DNA from: an uncultured Bacteroidales bacterium
GTDB taxonomy: Bacteria; Bacteroidota; Bacteroidia; Bacteroidales; Bacteroidaceae
Length of the DNA stretch: 64,000 nucleotides
Assembly (NCBI GenBank): GCA_902787555.1
Contig: CADAGO010000005.1
Coordinates: 1-64,000, forward strand
Direction of reading: 5' to 3'
This document shows positions 42,994 through 52,240 of the stretch, in pieces. Position 1 is the stretch's first letter; every line of letters begins with the position of its first letter. The translations under genes were made by a program, and so were the position numbers. The notes under the pieces are model-generated. The model was not told the DNA's origin. It saw nothing but the letters and a program-made list of their open reading frames with translations, and made no database searches.

Positions 42994-44471
42994 ACCCTCC
43001 TCCTTTCCGATGTGGAGAGAATACCCATTTCACTCCTGTATTTGGCAACTGTTCTTCGACTGATATTATGACCCTCTGCAAGGAGTTTTTCCACAATCTT
43101 CTGGTCAGGAACAGGTTTTGACTTGTCTTCTTGTTCGATTATCTCCCGAATGCGTTCCTTGATGGTTTTGTGTTCTAATGTTTCACCATCAGCATTGGTA
43201 CGCGTTCGCAAGAAGAAAAAGTCGAGGGCATACAATTGTCCGTCAATCAGTACATATTTTCCCTTTTTGACACGCGAAACAGTCGAAATGTCTTGCCCCG
43301 TCAGCTGTGCTACATCTACCAGTCGCATGGGACGTAAGAGCGATTCGTCCTGTGTCAGGATAAAATCCTTTTGCAGTTTCACAATCGCTTTCATGGTAAT
43401 GTAGAGCGTCTTCTGGCGTTGCTTGATTGCTTCGATGAACATCTTTGCTCCTTCTACCTTCTGGCGCGTGTATTCGAATGCTTCCTGCTGTGCATGCGTC
43501 ATCTTATCGGCATGCTTCTGGTAATTCAGAAGCTGATTCTCATAGTTGGGTGATATTCGCAGTTCTGGCACTTCTCCATGATTGAGTTCCACGCTGATAG
43601 TCCCATCGGGTGTTGTTTCGATGATGAAATCGGGGTCGATTGTTTGTACCCGTTCGTCTGCTGATTCGCTAAGTGCTAATCCAGGACGTGGATTCAATTT
43701 CCTGATACCTTCCATTGCCCTGGCTACTTGTTCGTGTGATGCTTGCGTGAGATGGACGAGTTGTTCGGTGTTTTGGTGTTGCAACACGTCAAAATGGTTT
43801 TGGATGATGTCACGTTCCAACTGCAGTCGTGCCTTGCGAACAGCATCAGTACAGTTTTCCAATTTGCGATCCAACTGAATGGTCAGACACTCTTGAAGGT
43901 TGCGTGCACCAATACCGGCAGGTTCGAACTGCTGCAATATCTTCATTGCTTCTTCTACTTCTGCCAAATCAGCATCAATATTAAATTGGAAGAGCAGGTC
44001 GTCAGCAATGCTGCTTAAAGGTCGGTCGATGAATCCGCGATCGTCCAATGTGCCAATCAAATACTCAATCAGTTCCTGTTGCTTAGGAGTGATATTGAAG
44101 TCATAGACTTGGCGCTTCAAGTCTTCGATAAACGACTTGGTGTCGCCTATTGGCATTGTTTCTTCGTAGTTGCGACCTGACGTTGGGGTGTAGACGGGAA
44201 TATCATCCTCGCTATAGGAGAAGTCTTCCGAGTTGTCGTCTGAATCCATCTGTTGGATGCCTTCATCGGTAACATCACCTTCTTCGTTTCTGTCGCCTTC
44301 GTCGTCGTGTCCCTCTTCTAATGCCACATTGTCGTACCCCTCTGTTTTTACTCTGTCTTCCAATTCCACAATCGACAGTTCTACTAAGCGTGCAGTCAAC
44401 AACTGCTGAGGAGTCAGTTTTTGCAACTGTCTCTCCACCTGCTCTTGTATTGTGAACTGTCCTTGTGGCAT
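42990..44471 (-). CDS. rpoN: RNA polymerase sigma-54 factor
   Basis: 493 residues from the ATG at 44471 (MPQGQFTIQEQ). Region I is Gln/Leu-rich (VERQLQKLTPQQLLTARLVEL), then an acidic region II (GHDDEGDRNEEGDVTDEGIQ), the core-binding domain (QLRL-type repeats, EPAGIGARNLQECLTIQL), the helix-turn-helix (LVDVAQLTGQDISTVSRVKK) and the C-terminal RpoN box (ISRRTVAKYRSEMGI). Sigma-54 needs AAA+ activators, none of which lie in this window. Cotranscribed with the metallopeptidase (4-base gap) and the PAP2-like gene. Confidence 0.95.
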   Translation of the reverse strand: MPQGQFTIQEQVERQLQKLTPQQLLTARLVELSIVELEDRVKTEGYDNVALEEGHDDEGDRNEEGDVTDEGIQQMDSDDNSEDFSYSEDDIPVYTPTSGRNYEETMPIGDTKSFIEDLKRQVYDFNITPKQQELIEYLIGTLDDRGFIDRPLSSIADDLLFQFNIDADLAEVEEAMKILQQFEPAGIGARNLQECLTIQLDRKLENCTDAVRKARLQLERDIIQNHFDVLQHQNTEQLVHLTQASHEQVARAMEGIRKLNPRPGLALSESADERVQTIDPDFIIETTPDGTISVELNHGEVPELRISPNYENQLLNYQKHADKMTHAQQEAFEYTRQKVEGAKMFIEAIKQRQKTLYITMKAIVKLQKDFILTQDESLLRPMRLVDVAQLTGQDISTVSRVKKGKYVLIDGQLYALDFFFLRTRTNADGETLEHKTIKERIREIIEQEDKSKPVPDQKIVEKLLAEGHNISRRTVAKYRSEMGILSTSERRRV

Positions 44472-44475
44472 AGTA

Positions 44476-45201
44476 TTATCGACGGTTGAGTAACAACAGA
44501 ATATAATAGAATAAGGTGGCAAGCGAACTCAATGCGGCTACTACATAAGTATATGCAGCAGAGCGAAGAGCGCTGACAGCATTGTCGTGGGTTGCCGCAT
44601 CAGTCAGGCCTCTTGAGTCTAACCATTTGACAGCACGTCGGCTTGCATCTATTTCAACTGGCAGAGTGACCAGCGAGAAGATGGTGGTAAGGGCATAGAG
44701 TGCTACGCCAATCGCCAACACATAAGGATTGCCAGTATAGCTAAGGAGCAGCATTCCACCCAGTAATACCCAAGACATCCAGTTAGATGCGATGCTGACG
44801 ACAGGCACCAACTTAGAACGCAGGGTAAGCGGCCCGTAAGCCATCGCATGTTGGACAGCATGTCCACATTCATGTGCTGCTACAGCTGCTGCCATGATGC
44901 TATTGCTCTCATATACCCCTTCGCTGAGGTTCAGCGTTTTGTTGATGGGGTTATAATGGTCGGTCAACTGACCTGCCACGCTTTGCACTGTTACATCCGT
45001 GATTCCGAAGTCATGCAGCATCAATTCGGCAGTCTCTCGGCCTGTCAGACCTTTGAATGAGCGGATTTGTGAGTATTTCTTGAATTTGCTCTTCAGGTTC
45101 CATTGTACAAGCCAACTTGCTAATGCAATTCCAAGGAAGAGAATCCAATAGAGTGCATTTGCGGAAATACCTGTGTTGCCTACAAAATAATTTGGGTCCA
45201 T
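44476..45201 (-). CDS. YugP-type membrane zinc metallopeptidase
   Basis: 241 residues. N-terminal membrane segment (LYWILFLGIALASWLVQ), catalytic zinc motif AAHECGHAVQHA (HExxH variant HECGH), two or more further membrane segments (WVLLGGMLLLSYTG, VLAIGVALYALTTIFSL) and EIDASRRAVKWLDSRGL with the conserved E and D. Family known as neutral zinc metallopeptidase YugP/DUF; function poorly known. In a run with a small acidic protein upstream (1-base gap) and rpoN downstream. Confidence 0.9.
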   Translation of the reverse strand: MDPNYFVGNTGISANALYWILFLGIALASWLVQWNLKSKFKKYSQIRSFKGLTGRETAELMLHDFGITDVTVQSVAGQLTDHYNPINKTLNLSEGVYESNSIMAAAVAAHECGHAVQHAMAYGPLTLRSKLVPVVSIASNWMSWVLLGGMLLLSYTGNPYVLAIGVALYALTTIFSLVTLPVEIDASRRAVKWLDSRGLTDAATHDNAVSALRSAAYTYVVAALSSLATLFYYILLLLNRR

Positions 45202-45202
45202 A

Positions 45203-45520
45203 TCAGTTATCCAATGATTCGTTGTAATCCAATTCTGCCTGAACTACAAAGAAGACATCTTCGGCCTTGTAGTCACCTACCTTGTCTTTCTTTGCCTGTT
45301 CCACGAGGTGCTTTGCCACTTCCTCCACATCAATATCCACATACCCCTCTTCATCGGCTTCAGCATTTGAGAAGTATTCGAGCATCAAGTCGATGAGATA
45401 ATAGATGTCGTCTTCAGTGAACTTGTCTTTCAAGTCCTGAGGCAATTCGTTGAGGATGTATGCCACTTCCTGAGCATCCTCCTCAGCCGCTTTCATCAGT
45501 TCGTCATCAATTTTATTCAT
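45203..45520 (-). CDS. Small acidic conserved protein
   Basis: 105 residues, strongly acidic (pattern DDELMKAAEEDAQEVAYILN, DIDVEEVAKHLVEQAKKDK), mostly helical, no Cys, no signal peptide or membrane segment. Resembles small conserved proteins seen in Bacteroidales genomes, but I do not recognise a named domain. Starts 30 bases after trxA and ends one base before the metallopeptidase ATG, so it is probably in one transcript with them. Confidence 0.75.
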   Translation of the reverse strand: MNKIDDELMKAAEEDAQEVAYILNELPQDLKDKFTEDDIYYLIDLMLEYFSNAEADEEGYVDIDVEEVAKHLVEQAKKDKVGDYKAEDVFFVVQAELDYNESLDN

Positions 45521-45549
45521 AGCCTTAACCTTTATCGTTAACCGCTGAG

Positions 45550-45858
45550 CTACAATAACGCAGTCAGTTTGTTTTCGAGTTCGCTCTTAGGACAAGCACC
45601 GACTTGTTTGTCGACCACATTGCCGTTCTTGATAAACAGAACAGTAGGGATGTTGCGGATTCCGAACTGTGTTGCCAGTTCGTCTTCATCCTCAACATTT
45701 ACTTTGCCGATGATGGCTTTGCCTTCATATTCGGCTGCTAGTTCTTCGATCAGTGGAGCAATCTTTTTGCAAGGTCCACACCATGTTGCCCAAAAGTCAA
45801 GCACTACAGGCTTGTCTTGAGCGATAATTTCGTTAAAATTCTGTGATGTAATTTCCAT
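45550..45858 (-). CDS. trxA: Thioredoxin
   Basis: 102 residues, normal length. Redox-active site WATWCGPCKK (WCGPC), cis-Pro in NIPTVLFIKNG, and the typical start (NFNEIIAQDKPVVLDFWA). Cytoplasmic disulfide reductase for ribonucleotide reductase, peroxiredoxins and others. Lies between the GH127 gene and the acidic-protein/rpoN run; its ATG follows an AT-rich repeat leader like that of purE. Confidence 0.97.
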   Translation of the reverse strand: MEITSQNFNEIIAQDKPVVLDFWATWCGPCKKIAPLIEELAAEYEGKAIIGKVNVEDEDELATQFGIRNIPTVLFIKNGNVVDKQVGACPKSELENKLTALL

Positions 45859-45982
45859 AATCTTATTTACTATTTAATCATTTATTTACCATTTACTATT
45901 GATATTTATTGTTCTATTTACTATTTGACTATTTATTGTAACTACTCCCCTCCATAGAGGGAGGGGTAAGGGGGTGGGTCTT
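45859..45982 (-). repeat. Composite repeat before trxA: G/C hairpin plus AT-rich repeats
   Basis: On the minus strand, right after the GH127 stop, is CCCCTCCCTCTATGGAGGGG (stem AGGGG/CCCCT), then AT-rich variants of AAATAGTAAAT, ending at the trxA ATG. Same order and spacing as at 42264-42365. Confidence 0.6.
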
Positions 45983-48900
45983 TTATTTTACTAATATTTT
46001 TTCTCCATTTACTACATTGATTCCTTTTTGTGCGCTAGCGAGTCGATAGCCGTTGAGGCTATATACGCCACTTTTCTCAAAGGGATTCATCGATAGTCCG
46101 CGGATGCCAGTAGGCATTTCCATTGCTGAGTTGAACCCAATGAATTTGATGACTGATGTGCCGGTAGTCGATGTCAGTCCGAAGATGGTGTTACCCTGAC
46201 TGAATGTATACGACTGTCCTTGACATTTGTCGTCGAGGCCGCTCGCAGTAATGTCCCAGTATAGCATCACATCGCCTCCTGTGAGGGTCTGTACTCGTGT
46301 TGGTTTCACACTTGAGCCGTGATTGGTACCATTGAACCACCATAGGAAAGCCGACCCATCCGATGTACTAATGTTCGATGCACGGATTATGAAGTACTTA
46401 TCGTTAGTATTGATGGTGTACTTGTCTGTGCCGAAACTTAGGCAAACGTTATTGTTGCCCGAGGCTTTCACGGTGATGGTATTGGCTGTCTTGTTTACAG
46501 AGATGTTGTTTTGTGCCACTCGGCTTCCATCACCTGTCTTTGCCCACTCGTCTGCCACGAATGAGTAGTTTGTGGCATATTGCTTGCTATAGTCCTTCAA
46601 TAGTCGCAGATAGTAGAGACCAGGACAAGGTGTACTTCCGCTTGCAACAATCTTAAAGGTAAGCTGGGACTTCACCGTTCCGTCGGCATTCTTCAGCAGT
46701 TTGTCAGGAATCGGGAACTCATAGTTAAAGAACCCGTTGGTGGCTGTAGCGAACGACGACGGTACTTTATAGTCAGCAATCTTTGTGCCATCAATATAGA
46801 TAGCTGCCACTCTGTCCTTATCGGCAGTTGTAAACCGGCACATCACGCTCAGATCCCTGTCAATTTGGTCTTTGTTGGCCAGCACATACTGTATATATCC
46901 ACCCTTCTGCACATCACGATAGATTTCTCCATTATAGCTACCGTAGGATGAGTTGGATGAGTACTGTGCCTGATGCCCTACTTCGCTTTGCTGTTCTCCT
47001 GTTCCCACATAGTCGATGGTACGTGCCAAAAATGCTAAGTTCTTGGCTTCTTCGGCTGCCAACGAACTCTCAGCAAATTGCTTGGCTGTTTGCTGGTACC
47101 AATAAATCATGTAGCGCGAGTGATGGGTCGAGAAGAAAGGTTCGAGGGTCAGCGTGCGCCATTCTGTTTGGGTATCGCTGCGTGAAACGTCGAACGAGAA
47201 CTTCAAGTCACCAGTTTTTGTCACTCGATCCAACACGGTGTTGCGTTCGCATATCAGCAATGGTGATGATACAATCGACATTGAATTGGCCATACTGCCT
47301 GGTGCATGATCCATTCGCCCCTCGCCTGCATATTCGTTCTTCAGGTCTGAGCTTGATGTCTTGGCTGCCAGAAGGATTGGACCATACTTCAAGGCGATAT
47401 ACTCTTTTAGGAGCGGACATTGCTCGATGCGGAGATCCATCGGGAGGGCAATTTCGATTACATCGCCTTTCTTCCAGGCGCGTGTAATCCTTACATAGCT
47501 GGCTGTTCCCTTTGCGATAGTAATGTCTTCAGTCTCACCATTTACCTTTATGCTATAGTCGCTGCCTGCCCATGCTGGATGTCGGATAGCGAGGGTATAT
47601 TCACCAGCCTTGTCGATTGTCAGTTTTGTACCTTCCTCATAAGGATATTTGGTAGTTTGCGTCAAAGCATACACATCGTCTTGCAGCTTGCTGGGTGTAA
47701 AGAGATTGACGTATAGCGTCTTCTGCCTGTCATCGTGTGTATATATGAAGTGTCCGTATTTACTGTGGTTTTCCATACCTGTACCCACACAGCACCACAT
47801 ACCTTTGTTTACTTGCGAGTAAATCTTATAGCCCTGAGGACGGAGTGTAGTAAAATAGACATATCCACCCGTCTGAGGATCCTGGGTTGAAAGGATGTGG
47901 TTGTACATCGCATTTTCGTAGAAGTCGGTATAGCGAGCCGTGTGTGTGTCGTCGAAGAGGTCTTCAGTCAACTTCATCATGTTGTTTGTGTTACAGGTCT
48001 CAGGCCCGTTCAGATTGCTCACGTAGCGCTCTCCGTTTCCTTGATTCAGGAAGTGTTCGTCCACTGAGTTGCCACCAATGCAGACCGTTCGGTTGCTGAC
48101 CACATCCTGCCAGAAATTTCTTGCAGCCGTCTTATAGGAGGTGGCCGAAGCATCGAGTTGGGCGATACGCTCAAATCCTATATACTTAGGAACCTGGGTG
48201 TTGGCGTGACGGTTGTTCAGGAATGTTGTGTTGAGCGACTGCATGCCATTCACCATCTCTGCATGACTGTATTTCTTGGCTGCAGTGAGGTATTTCTTGT
48301 CACCAAACAGTTTGTATGCATCGGCGATTGTTTCGTTCATACCTCCGTGCTCGTTTCCCAGCACGTTCTGCATATCACTTTCTGATAGTTTCGATACTAC
48401 ATTCACACTCCAGTCGCACAGCTTGCGGAACATTTCCTTCGCCTGCTCGCTGTGGGCATAGATATAGGCATCTCTCAATCCTGCCAACACTTTATGCTGG
48501 CAATAGAAAGGTACCCAGCCGCCATATTGCTTGTAGGGACTGATGTTGTTTGCATACATTGCTGTCCATATCTGTGTGATAGGCTGCCCGCCGATGAAAC
48601 CTTCCATACCAGACGTATTGCCGTTGTAGGCATCCTGACAGTCTTTCATGATATTCAGGCAGTAGTCAAGACGCTGCTTCAGTTGGTTCACCAATGTCTT
48701 TTGTGAATCATCACCCTGTAGAGAAGCATACGACAGCGCCAAAGCACTGATATAATGTCCACCCACATGTCCTTCGAGCGACCATCCTGAGTCGCCCCAG
48801 TTGCGGAATGTGGGATGTTTCGAAAGCCAGTTGTAGTACTTGCTCTTCGTATCAGTGGTCTTAGCCAACCCTGCTTCACGCACAAACGGAGTCATCAGTC

Positions 48901-49087
48901 GGTCTGCGTCATATTGCAAAAGGGTCTTAGAGTTAGTAATCAAAGCAGTACGGAAAGGCCCGTCGGTTAGTGTCACCTGTTCCAGGTCGAAATGCTGTGG
49001 ATAGAGTTCGCTCTGAGCAGTCACATGCATAGCGCCTGTCAGCAACATAGCCATTCCTATCAAAAGTAGTTTCTTATACGCATTCAT
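45983..49087 (-). CDS. Secreted GH127 glycosidase (beta-L-arabinofuranosidase type)
   Basis: 1034 residues. Signal peptide (to about 24), catalytic GH127 region (about 28-660: HFDLEQVTLTDGPFRTA, SLEGHVGGHYISALALSYAS, GNEHGGMNETIADAYKLFGD). Zinc and nucleophile residues as in HypBA1: E363 and C365 in GPETCNTNN, C432 and C433 in MWCCVGTGMENH. The C-terminal region has beta-sandwich modules (YIDGTKIADYKVPSSFATA) and the tail SGVYSLNGYRLASAQKG then INVVNGEKILVK. Releases beta-L-arabinofuranose from plant glycans or glycoproteins. Monocistronic, with its own promoter; no transporter beside it. Confidence 0.92.
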   Translation of the reverse strand: MNAYKKLLLIGMAMLLTGAMHVTAQSELYPQHFDLEQVTLTDGPFRTALITNSKTLLQYDADRLMTPFVREAGLAKTTDTKSKYYNWLSKHPTFRNWGDSGWSLEGHVGGHYISALALSYASLQGDDSQKTLVNQLKQRLDYCLNIMKDCQDAYNGNTSGMEGFIGGQPITQIWTAMYANNISPYKQYGGWVPFYCQHKVLAGLRDAYIYAHSEQAKEMFRKLCDWSVNVVSKLSESDMQNVLGNEHGGMNETIADAYKLFGDKKYLTAAKKYSHAEMVNGMQSLNTTFLNNRHANTQVPKYIGFERIAQLDASATSYKTAARNFWQDVVSNRTVCIGGNSVDEHFLNQGNGERYVSNLNGPETCNTNNMMKLTEDLFDDTHTARYTDFYENAMYNHILSTQDPQTGGYVYFTTLRPQGYKIYSQVNKGMWCCVGTGMENHSKYGHFIYTHDDRQKTLYVNLFTPSKLQDDVYALTQTTKYPYEEGTKLTIDKAGEYTLAIRHPAWAGSDYSIKVNGETEDITIAKGTASYVRITRAWKKGDVIEIALPMDLRIEQCPLLKEYIALKYGPILLAAKTSSSDLKNEYAGEGRMDHAPGSMANSMSIVSSPLLICERNTVLDRVTKTGDLKFSFDVSRSDTQTEWRTLTLEPFFSTHHSRYMIYWYQQTAKQFAESSLAAEEAKNLAFLARTIDYVGTGEQQSEVGHQAQYSSNSSYGSYNGEIYRDVQKGGYIQYVLANKDQIDRDLSVMCRFTTADKDRVAAIYIDGTKIADYKVPSSFATATNGFFNYEFPIPDKLLKNADGTVKSQLTFKIVASGSTPCPGLYYLRLLKDYSKQYATNYSFVADEWAKTGDGSRVAQNNISVNKTANTITVKASGNNNVCLSFGTDKYTINTNDKYFIIRASNISTSDGSAFLWWFNGTNHGSSVKPTRVQTLTGGDVMLYWDITASGLDDKCQGQSYTFSQGNTIFGLTSTTGTSVIKFIGFNSAMEMPTGIRGLSMNPFEKSGVYSLNGYRLASAQKGINVVNGEKILVK

Positions 49088-49118
49088 AGCCTAAAAATTA
49101 ATGATGTAGAATTCTCTG

Positions 49119-49148
49119 CAAAGATACAAATAATTTAGCGTTTGGCAA
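49119..49148 (-). promoter_or_regulatory. Promoter of the GH127 gene
   Basis: On the minus strand TTG (49146-49148), 19-base spacer, TATCTTTG (49119-49126), 31 bases before the ATG. A near-perfect Bacteroidetes promoter. Confidence 0.72.
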
Positions 49149-49358
49149 TTAGTGATTCGTGTTTTTCAATCTTCAATCCTCAATTTTCAATCTTCAATCT
49201 TCTTTTTTCAATTTCAGCAGCATTTTTAATATCGAACGCAAGGGTTAAGGCAACAGGCAGGCATTCAATCTATGGTAAGGTAAAGATAGATGCCATTCAT
49301 CTTTTTTCTATGACAATACCGCTTTTGAGGGTCGGAAACCTGACAAATAGCGATTGAG
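49149..49358. other. Gene-free stretch with CAATCTT repeats
   Basis: Contains the run TTCAATCTTCAATCCTCAAT and related units (49169-49215). A short plus-strand frame here is low-complexity and is not supported as a gene. Confidence 0.45.
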
Positions 49359-49440
49359 TACCGAGCACCTACCGAGCACTTACCGAGCACCTACCGAGCA
49401 CCTACCGAGCACCTACCGAGCACCTACCGCTTTGGTAGGT
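49359..49440. repeat. 11-bp tandem repeat (TACCGAGCACC) x6 plus hairpin
   Basis: Six 11-base units (49359-49424; the second ends in T instead of C) followed by a partial unit that forms CCTACCgctttGGTAGG. It lies 10-20 bases behind the ABC ATPase stop. No spacers and no direct repeat-spacer rhythm, so not a CRISPR. Confidence 0.8.
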
Positions 49441-49449
49441 TCATATTCA

Positions 49450-50235
49450 TTATTGAGTGATGATGGTGAATGTCCTATGCGTAGTATCGAACTCAATATG
49501 CTCGCTGACCACATGCTGGCGGATGGTGCCGTCAGAACAAAGTTGTGCTGGGGTTCCGTTGATGAGGCTGCCATCATCGGCAAGCAGCCAGATCTGGTCG
49601 GCAACCTGAAGGGCAAGGTCGATATCGTGGATTGACATTAGGATAGTTTTTCCCATCTCGTGCGCCAGATTCCGAAGCATGAGCATCACGTCTACCTTAT
49701 TTGGATAATAGAGGAATGCTGTGGGTTCGTCGAGCAGAATGACGGGTGTCTCTTGTGCAATAGCTTTGGCAATCATAGCTTTCTGCCGTTCTCCATCGCT
49801 GAGTGTCTGGAATGCCTGCTGAGCTACCTTTTCGATACCAACACGCTGTATGCATTGAGTGATTATTTCGTGATCGTGTTGGGCGAGGCGGCCCCAGAAA
49901 CCCGTATATGGGCTACGTCCGAGACCTATCACTTCGTAGGTGGTGAGGTTTTTGATGTGGGCATTGTTGGTAAGCACAATGCTGATGAGTTTCGACAGTT
50001 CTTCGTTGCTGTAGCTGCTGACAGACTTGTTGAAAAGCATCACTTCACCACTCAATGGAGGTTGAAAAGCTGCAAGCGTACGAAGCAGAGTGGATTTACC
50101 TGTTCCGTTAGGACCTATCAGACATGTGAGTTGTCCTGCTATCAGGGGGGCATTCATATCCTTGCTCACGATACGGTCTTTCCCTTTGAGGCGATATCCT
50201 GTTGTCAAATGCTGCAGTACAATTGCTGGTTCCAT
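49450..50235 (-). CDS. FecE/BtuD-type ABC transporter ATP-binding protein
   Basis: 261 residues. Walker A LIGPNGTGKSTLLRTL (about 37-52), Q-loop region IVLTNN, signature TLSDGERQKAMIAKAI, Walker B PVILLDEPTAFL, H-loop MSIHDIDLALQ. Best fits ATPases of iron-siderophore, haem or cobalamin importers. The matching permease and binding protein are not adjacent in this window, so it is an orphan here; it precedes a tandem repeat, and the nucleoside kinase gene follows on the other side (18 bases). Confidence 0.9.
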   Translation of the reverse strand: MEPAIVLQHLTTGYRLKGKDRIVSKDMNAPLIAGQLTCLIGPNGTGKSTLLRTLAAFQPPLSGEVMLFNKSVSSYSNEELSKLISIVLTNNAHIKNLTTYEVIGLGRSPYTGFWGRLAQHDHEIITQCIQRVGIEKVAQQAFQTLSDGERQKAMIAKAIAQETPVILLDEPTAFLYYPNKVDVMLMLRNLAHEMGKTILMSIHDIDLALQVADQIWLLADDGSLINGTPAQLCSDGTIRQHVVSEHIEFDTTHRTFTIITQ

Positions 50236-50253
50236 TTATAGAAGAGTTGAAGA

Positions 50254-51252
50254 TTAATATTTGAATGAGCTACCGCCCATAAACTCACGAAGCAATGAGG
50301 TGGGAGGAGTAAGTGTCATATCTTCAATGGGAGTAAACATCAGGAGCAGACGTCGCAAGCGGTCTGACACCTCGTATTGCGGCATGTCGGGACTGATCTC
50401 GGCAAGGATTGGCAGTACTTTGTTGCGCAAGACAGCCAGTTCGTAAATCTGTACACTATTGAATTCGACATCAGCATATTTCTGAAATGGGAATACCCAT
50501 ATATCCTCACCACGCCGAACACTTGGCCAGCGATCGATGGTGGCAATAGCCGATGCTCCACGATAGCGATGATCTCTCAAAATTCGCCGAATTAATCGAC
50601 TGTCTGTACGGCTTACCATTGTATCCTTATCAATGTGAATAGGTGCCAGAACAGATGCATAAATGCGATATTTATAAGCCTCAGGTATCTGGGCTGCCAG
50701 TTCAGGGTTGAGACCATGAATGCCTTCGAATAGTAATATCATATCGTTGTCCAACCGCAACTTACGGCCGCTTGGCTGGCTTGTTCCAGACGGGAAATCA
50801 TAGCGAGGCAGTTCGATTTCCTCACCTCGCAGCAACATACCTATATGCTTTTGTAGCAATTCAAGATCAACGGCATAGACAGATTCGTAGTCATATTCGC
50901 CCGATTCATCGCGAGGAGTACGAGTGCGATCTACGAAATAATCGTCTAATGAGATAGGATAAGGTTTCATGCCGTTTGCCATCAAATGAAGTGACAAACG
51001 CTTACAAAAAGTGGTTTTTCCGCTTGATGAAGGACCTGCTACTAATATTACTTTCACATTCTGGCGCTTGATGATATCATCGGCAATGCTTTCGATGCGT
51101 TTATCCATGAGAATTTCGGACATATTGACGATGTCTTTCATCAGGCCTTCGCGAATTGCGCGATTCAAGTCTTTGATGTTATGAAGTTGCACAAAATCAA
51201 TTTCCTGCGTTTTTTTGTCTTGAATTTGCAGAATTATGCGGTCTTGTTCCAT
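50254..51252 (-). CDS. Uridine kinase-like nucleoside kinase, short form
   Basis: 332 residues. P-loop VAGPSSSGKTTFCKRLSLHL (about 70-90), substrate region ISLDDYFVDRTRTPRDESG, LLFEGIHGLNPEL and RLIRRILRDHRYRGASA. Bacteroides homologues I recall are about 550 residues with an N-terminal TGS/threonyl-tRNA-synthetase-like part; here only the segment next to the kinase remains (LHNIKDLNRAIREGLMKDIV). No upstream coding sequence is left in the 130 bases to the promoter, so the N-terminal domains are absent rather than frameshifted. Likely phosphorylates uridine or a related nucleoside. Confidence 0.88.
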   Translation of the reverse strand: MEQDRIILQIQDKKTQEIDFVQLHNIKDLNRAIREGLMKDIVNMSEILMDKRIESIADDIIKRQNVKVILVAGPSSSGKTTFCKRLSLHLMANGMKPYPISLDDYFVDRTRTPRDESGEYDYESVYAVDLELLQKHIGMLLRGEEIELPRYDFPSGTSQPSGRKLRLDNDMILLFEGIHGLNPELAAQIPEAYKYRIYASVLAPIHIDKDTMVSRTDSRLIRRILRDHRYRGASAIATIDRWPSVRRGEDIWVFPFQKYADVEFNSVQIYELAVLRNKVLPILAEISPDMPQYEVSDRLRRLLLMFTPIEDMTLTPPTSLLREFMGGSSFKY

Positions 51253-51296
51253 ATATGTTAATAAGTTTTAGTATTTTTGCAAAAGATTTGTGTGTG

Positions 51297-51304
51297 CAAA
51301 GATA
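51297..51304 (-). promoter_or_regulatory. -7 element for the nucleoside kinase gene
   Basis: TATCTTTG on the minus strand, 44 bases before the ATG. This 133-bp gap is where gene direction in the window switches from minus to plus. On the plus strand TATTTTTG at 51272-51279 may serve the GSCFA gene. Confidence 0.5.
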
Positions 51305-51385
51305 AGAAATAATTCATAATTCATCAATCATCATTCATATTTTTTTAGTGCATTAAGCATTTTTTATTGTCAAAAAGCGAGAAAA

Positions 51386-52240
51386 GTGGAATTTAGAACA
51401 AAGGTTCATATTCATAACAAGGGAATTAGTTTATCACATCGTTACAAATACCTGCTGTTAGGCTCGTGTTTCTCTGACAGCATCGGTGATAAGCTCATGA
51501 ATGCAGGGTTTGATTGTGTGGCGAACCCCTTTGGCGCACTTTATAATCCATTGTCGATTATGAATGCGCTTTCGATGAGAGACGATGAATTCTATCGTTG
51601 GACGCAGAAGTCCTGTGATGACCTTAATTTTGATCAGGTCATTCACACGACAGATGTGTTCGTCCTTACCTTTGGAACTGCTTGGGTTTATGAGCTGAAA
51701 GAGACGGGGCATGTTGTTGCTAACTGCAAGAAACAACCTGAGACTCTTTTCTCAAGACGTCGCATCACCATTGATGAAATAGTAGAGAAATATGCCCAAT
51801 TCATCGAGAATGCAGTAGTTCCAAATCATAAAACCATCCTTTTCACAGTGAGTCCTATTCGACATAAAAAAGATGGCTTACACGAGAACCAATTGAGCAA
51901 ATCCATTTTGTTGTTGGCGATAGATTGCCTGTGTAAAGCTTATCCGAATAATTGCTATTATTTCCCTTCTTACGAAATTATGTTGGACGAACTGCGTGAC
52001 TATCGCTTTTATGCAGATGATATGCTGCATCCTTCACAAGTAGCAGTTCAGTATATCTGGGAATGCTTCCAGCAAACCTATTTCAGCCCGAAAACCATCG
52101 AATTCATCGAGCAATTCGAGCATTTGAATCGTATCCTGCATCACCAGCCACTCGATGCATCGAATACTGCACACCAACAATTATTGGCTCAAACAATAGA
52201 ACAGATAAATCAATTAAAACATGCAATACAGAATCAGTGA
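51386..52240 (+). CDS. GSCFA family protein
   Basis: 284 residues from a GTG at 51386 (MEFRTKVHIHNKGISL). The family-defining GSCFSDSIGDKL (about 27-38) resembles block I of SGNH/GDSL hydrolases, with further blocks NPFGALYNPLSI, LTFGTAWVYELKETG, TVSPIRHKKDG and ADDMLHPSQVAVQYIWE (Asp-x-x-His-like block). Suggests an esterase or acyltransferase of unknown substrate. Overlaps the murF-alr start by 20 bases, a gene order common in Bacteroidetes, so a link to cell-wall work is plausible. Confidence 0.9.
   Translation: MEFRTKVHIHNKGISLSHRYKYLLLGSCFSDSIGDKLMNAGFDCVANPFGALYNPLSIMNALSMRDDEFYRWTQKSCDDLNFDQVIHTTDVFVLTFGTAWVYELKETGHVVANCKKQPETLFSRRRITIDEIVEKYAQFIENAVVPNHKTILFTVSPIRHKKDGLHENQLSKSILLLAIDCLCKAYPNNCYYFPSYEIMLDELRDYRFYADDMLHPSQVAVQYIWECFQQTYFSPKTIEFIEQFEHLNRILHHQPLDASNTAHQQLLAQTIEQINQLKHAIQNQ

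Noticed and set aside
49359-49440. CRISPR-like array
   Set aside because: Units are 11 bases and directly adjacent, with no spacers, and no cas genes are in the window.
49354-49635. Plus-strand frame encoding repeats of EHLPSTYRAPT
   Set aside because: It is a translation of the 11-bp tandem repeat and then runs antisense through the ABC ATPase gene.
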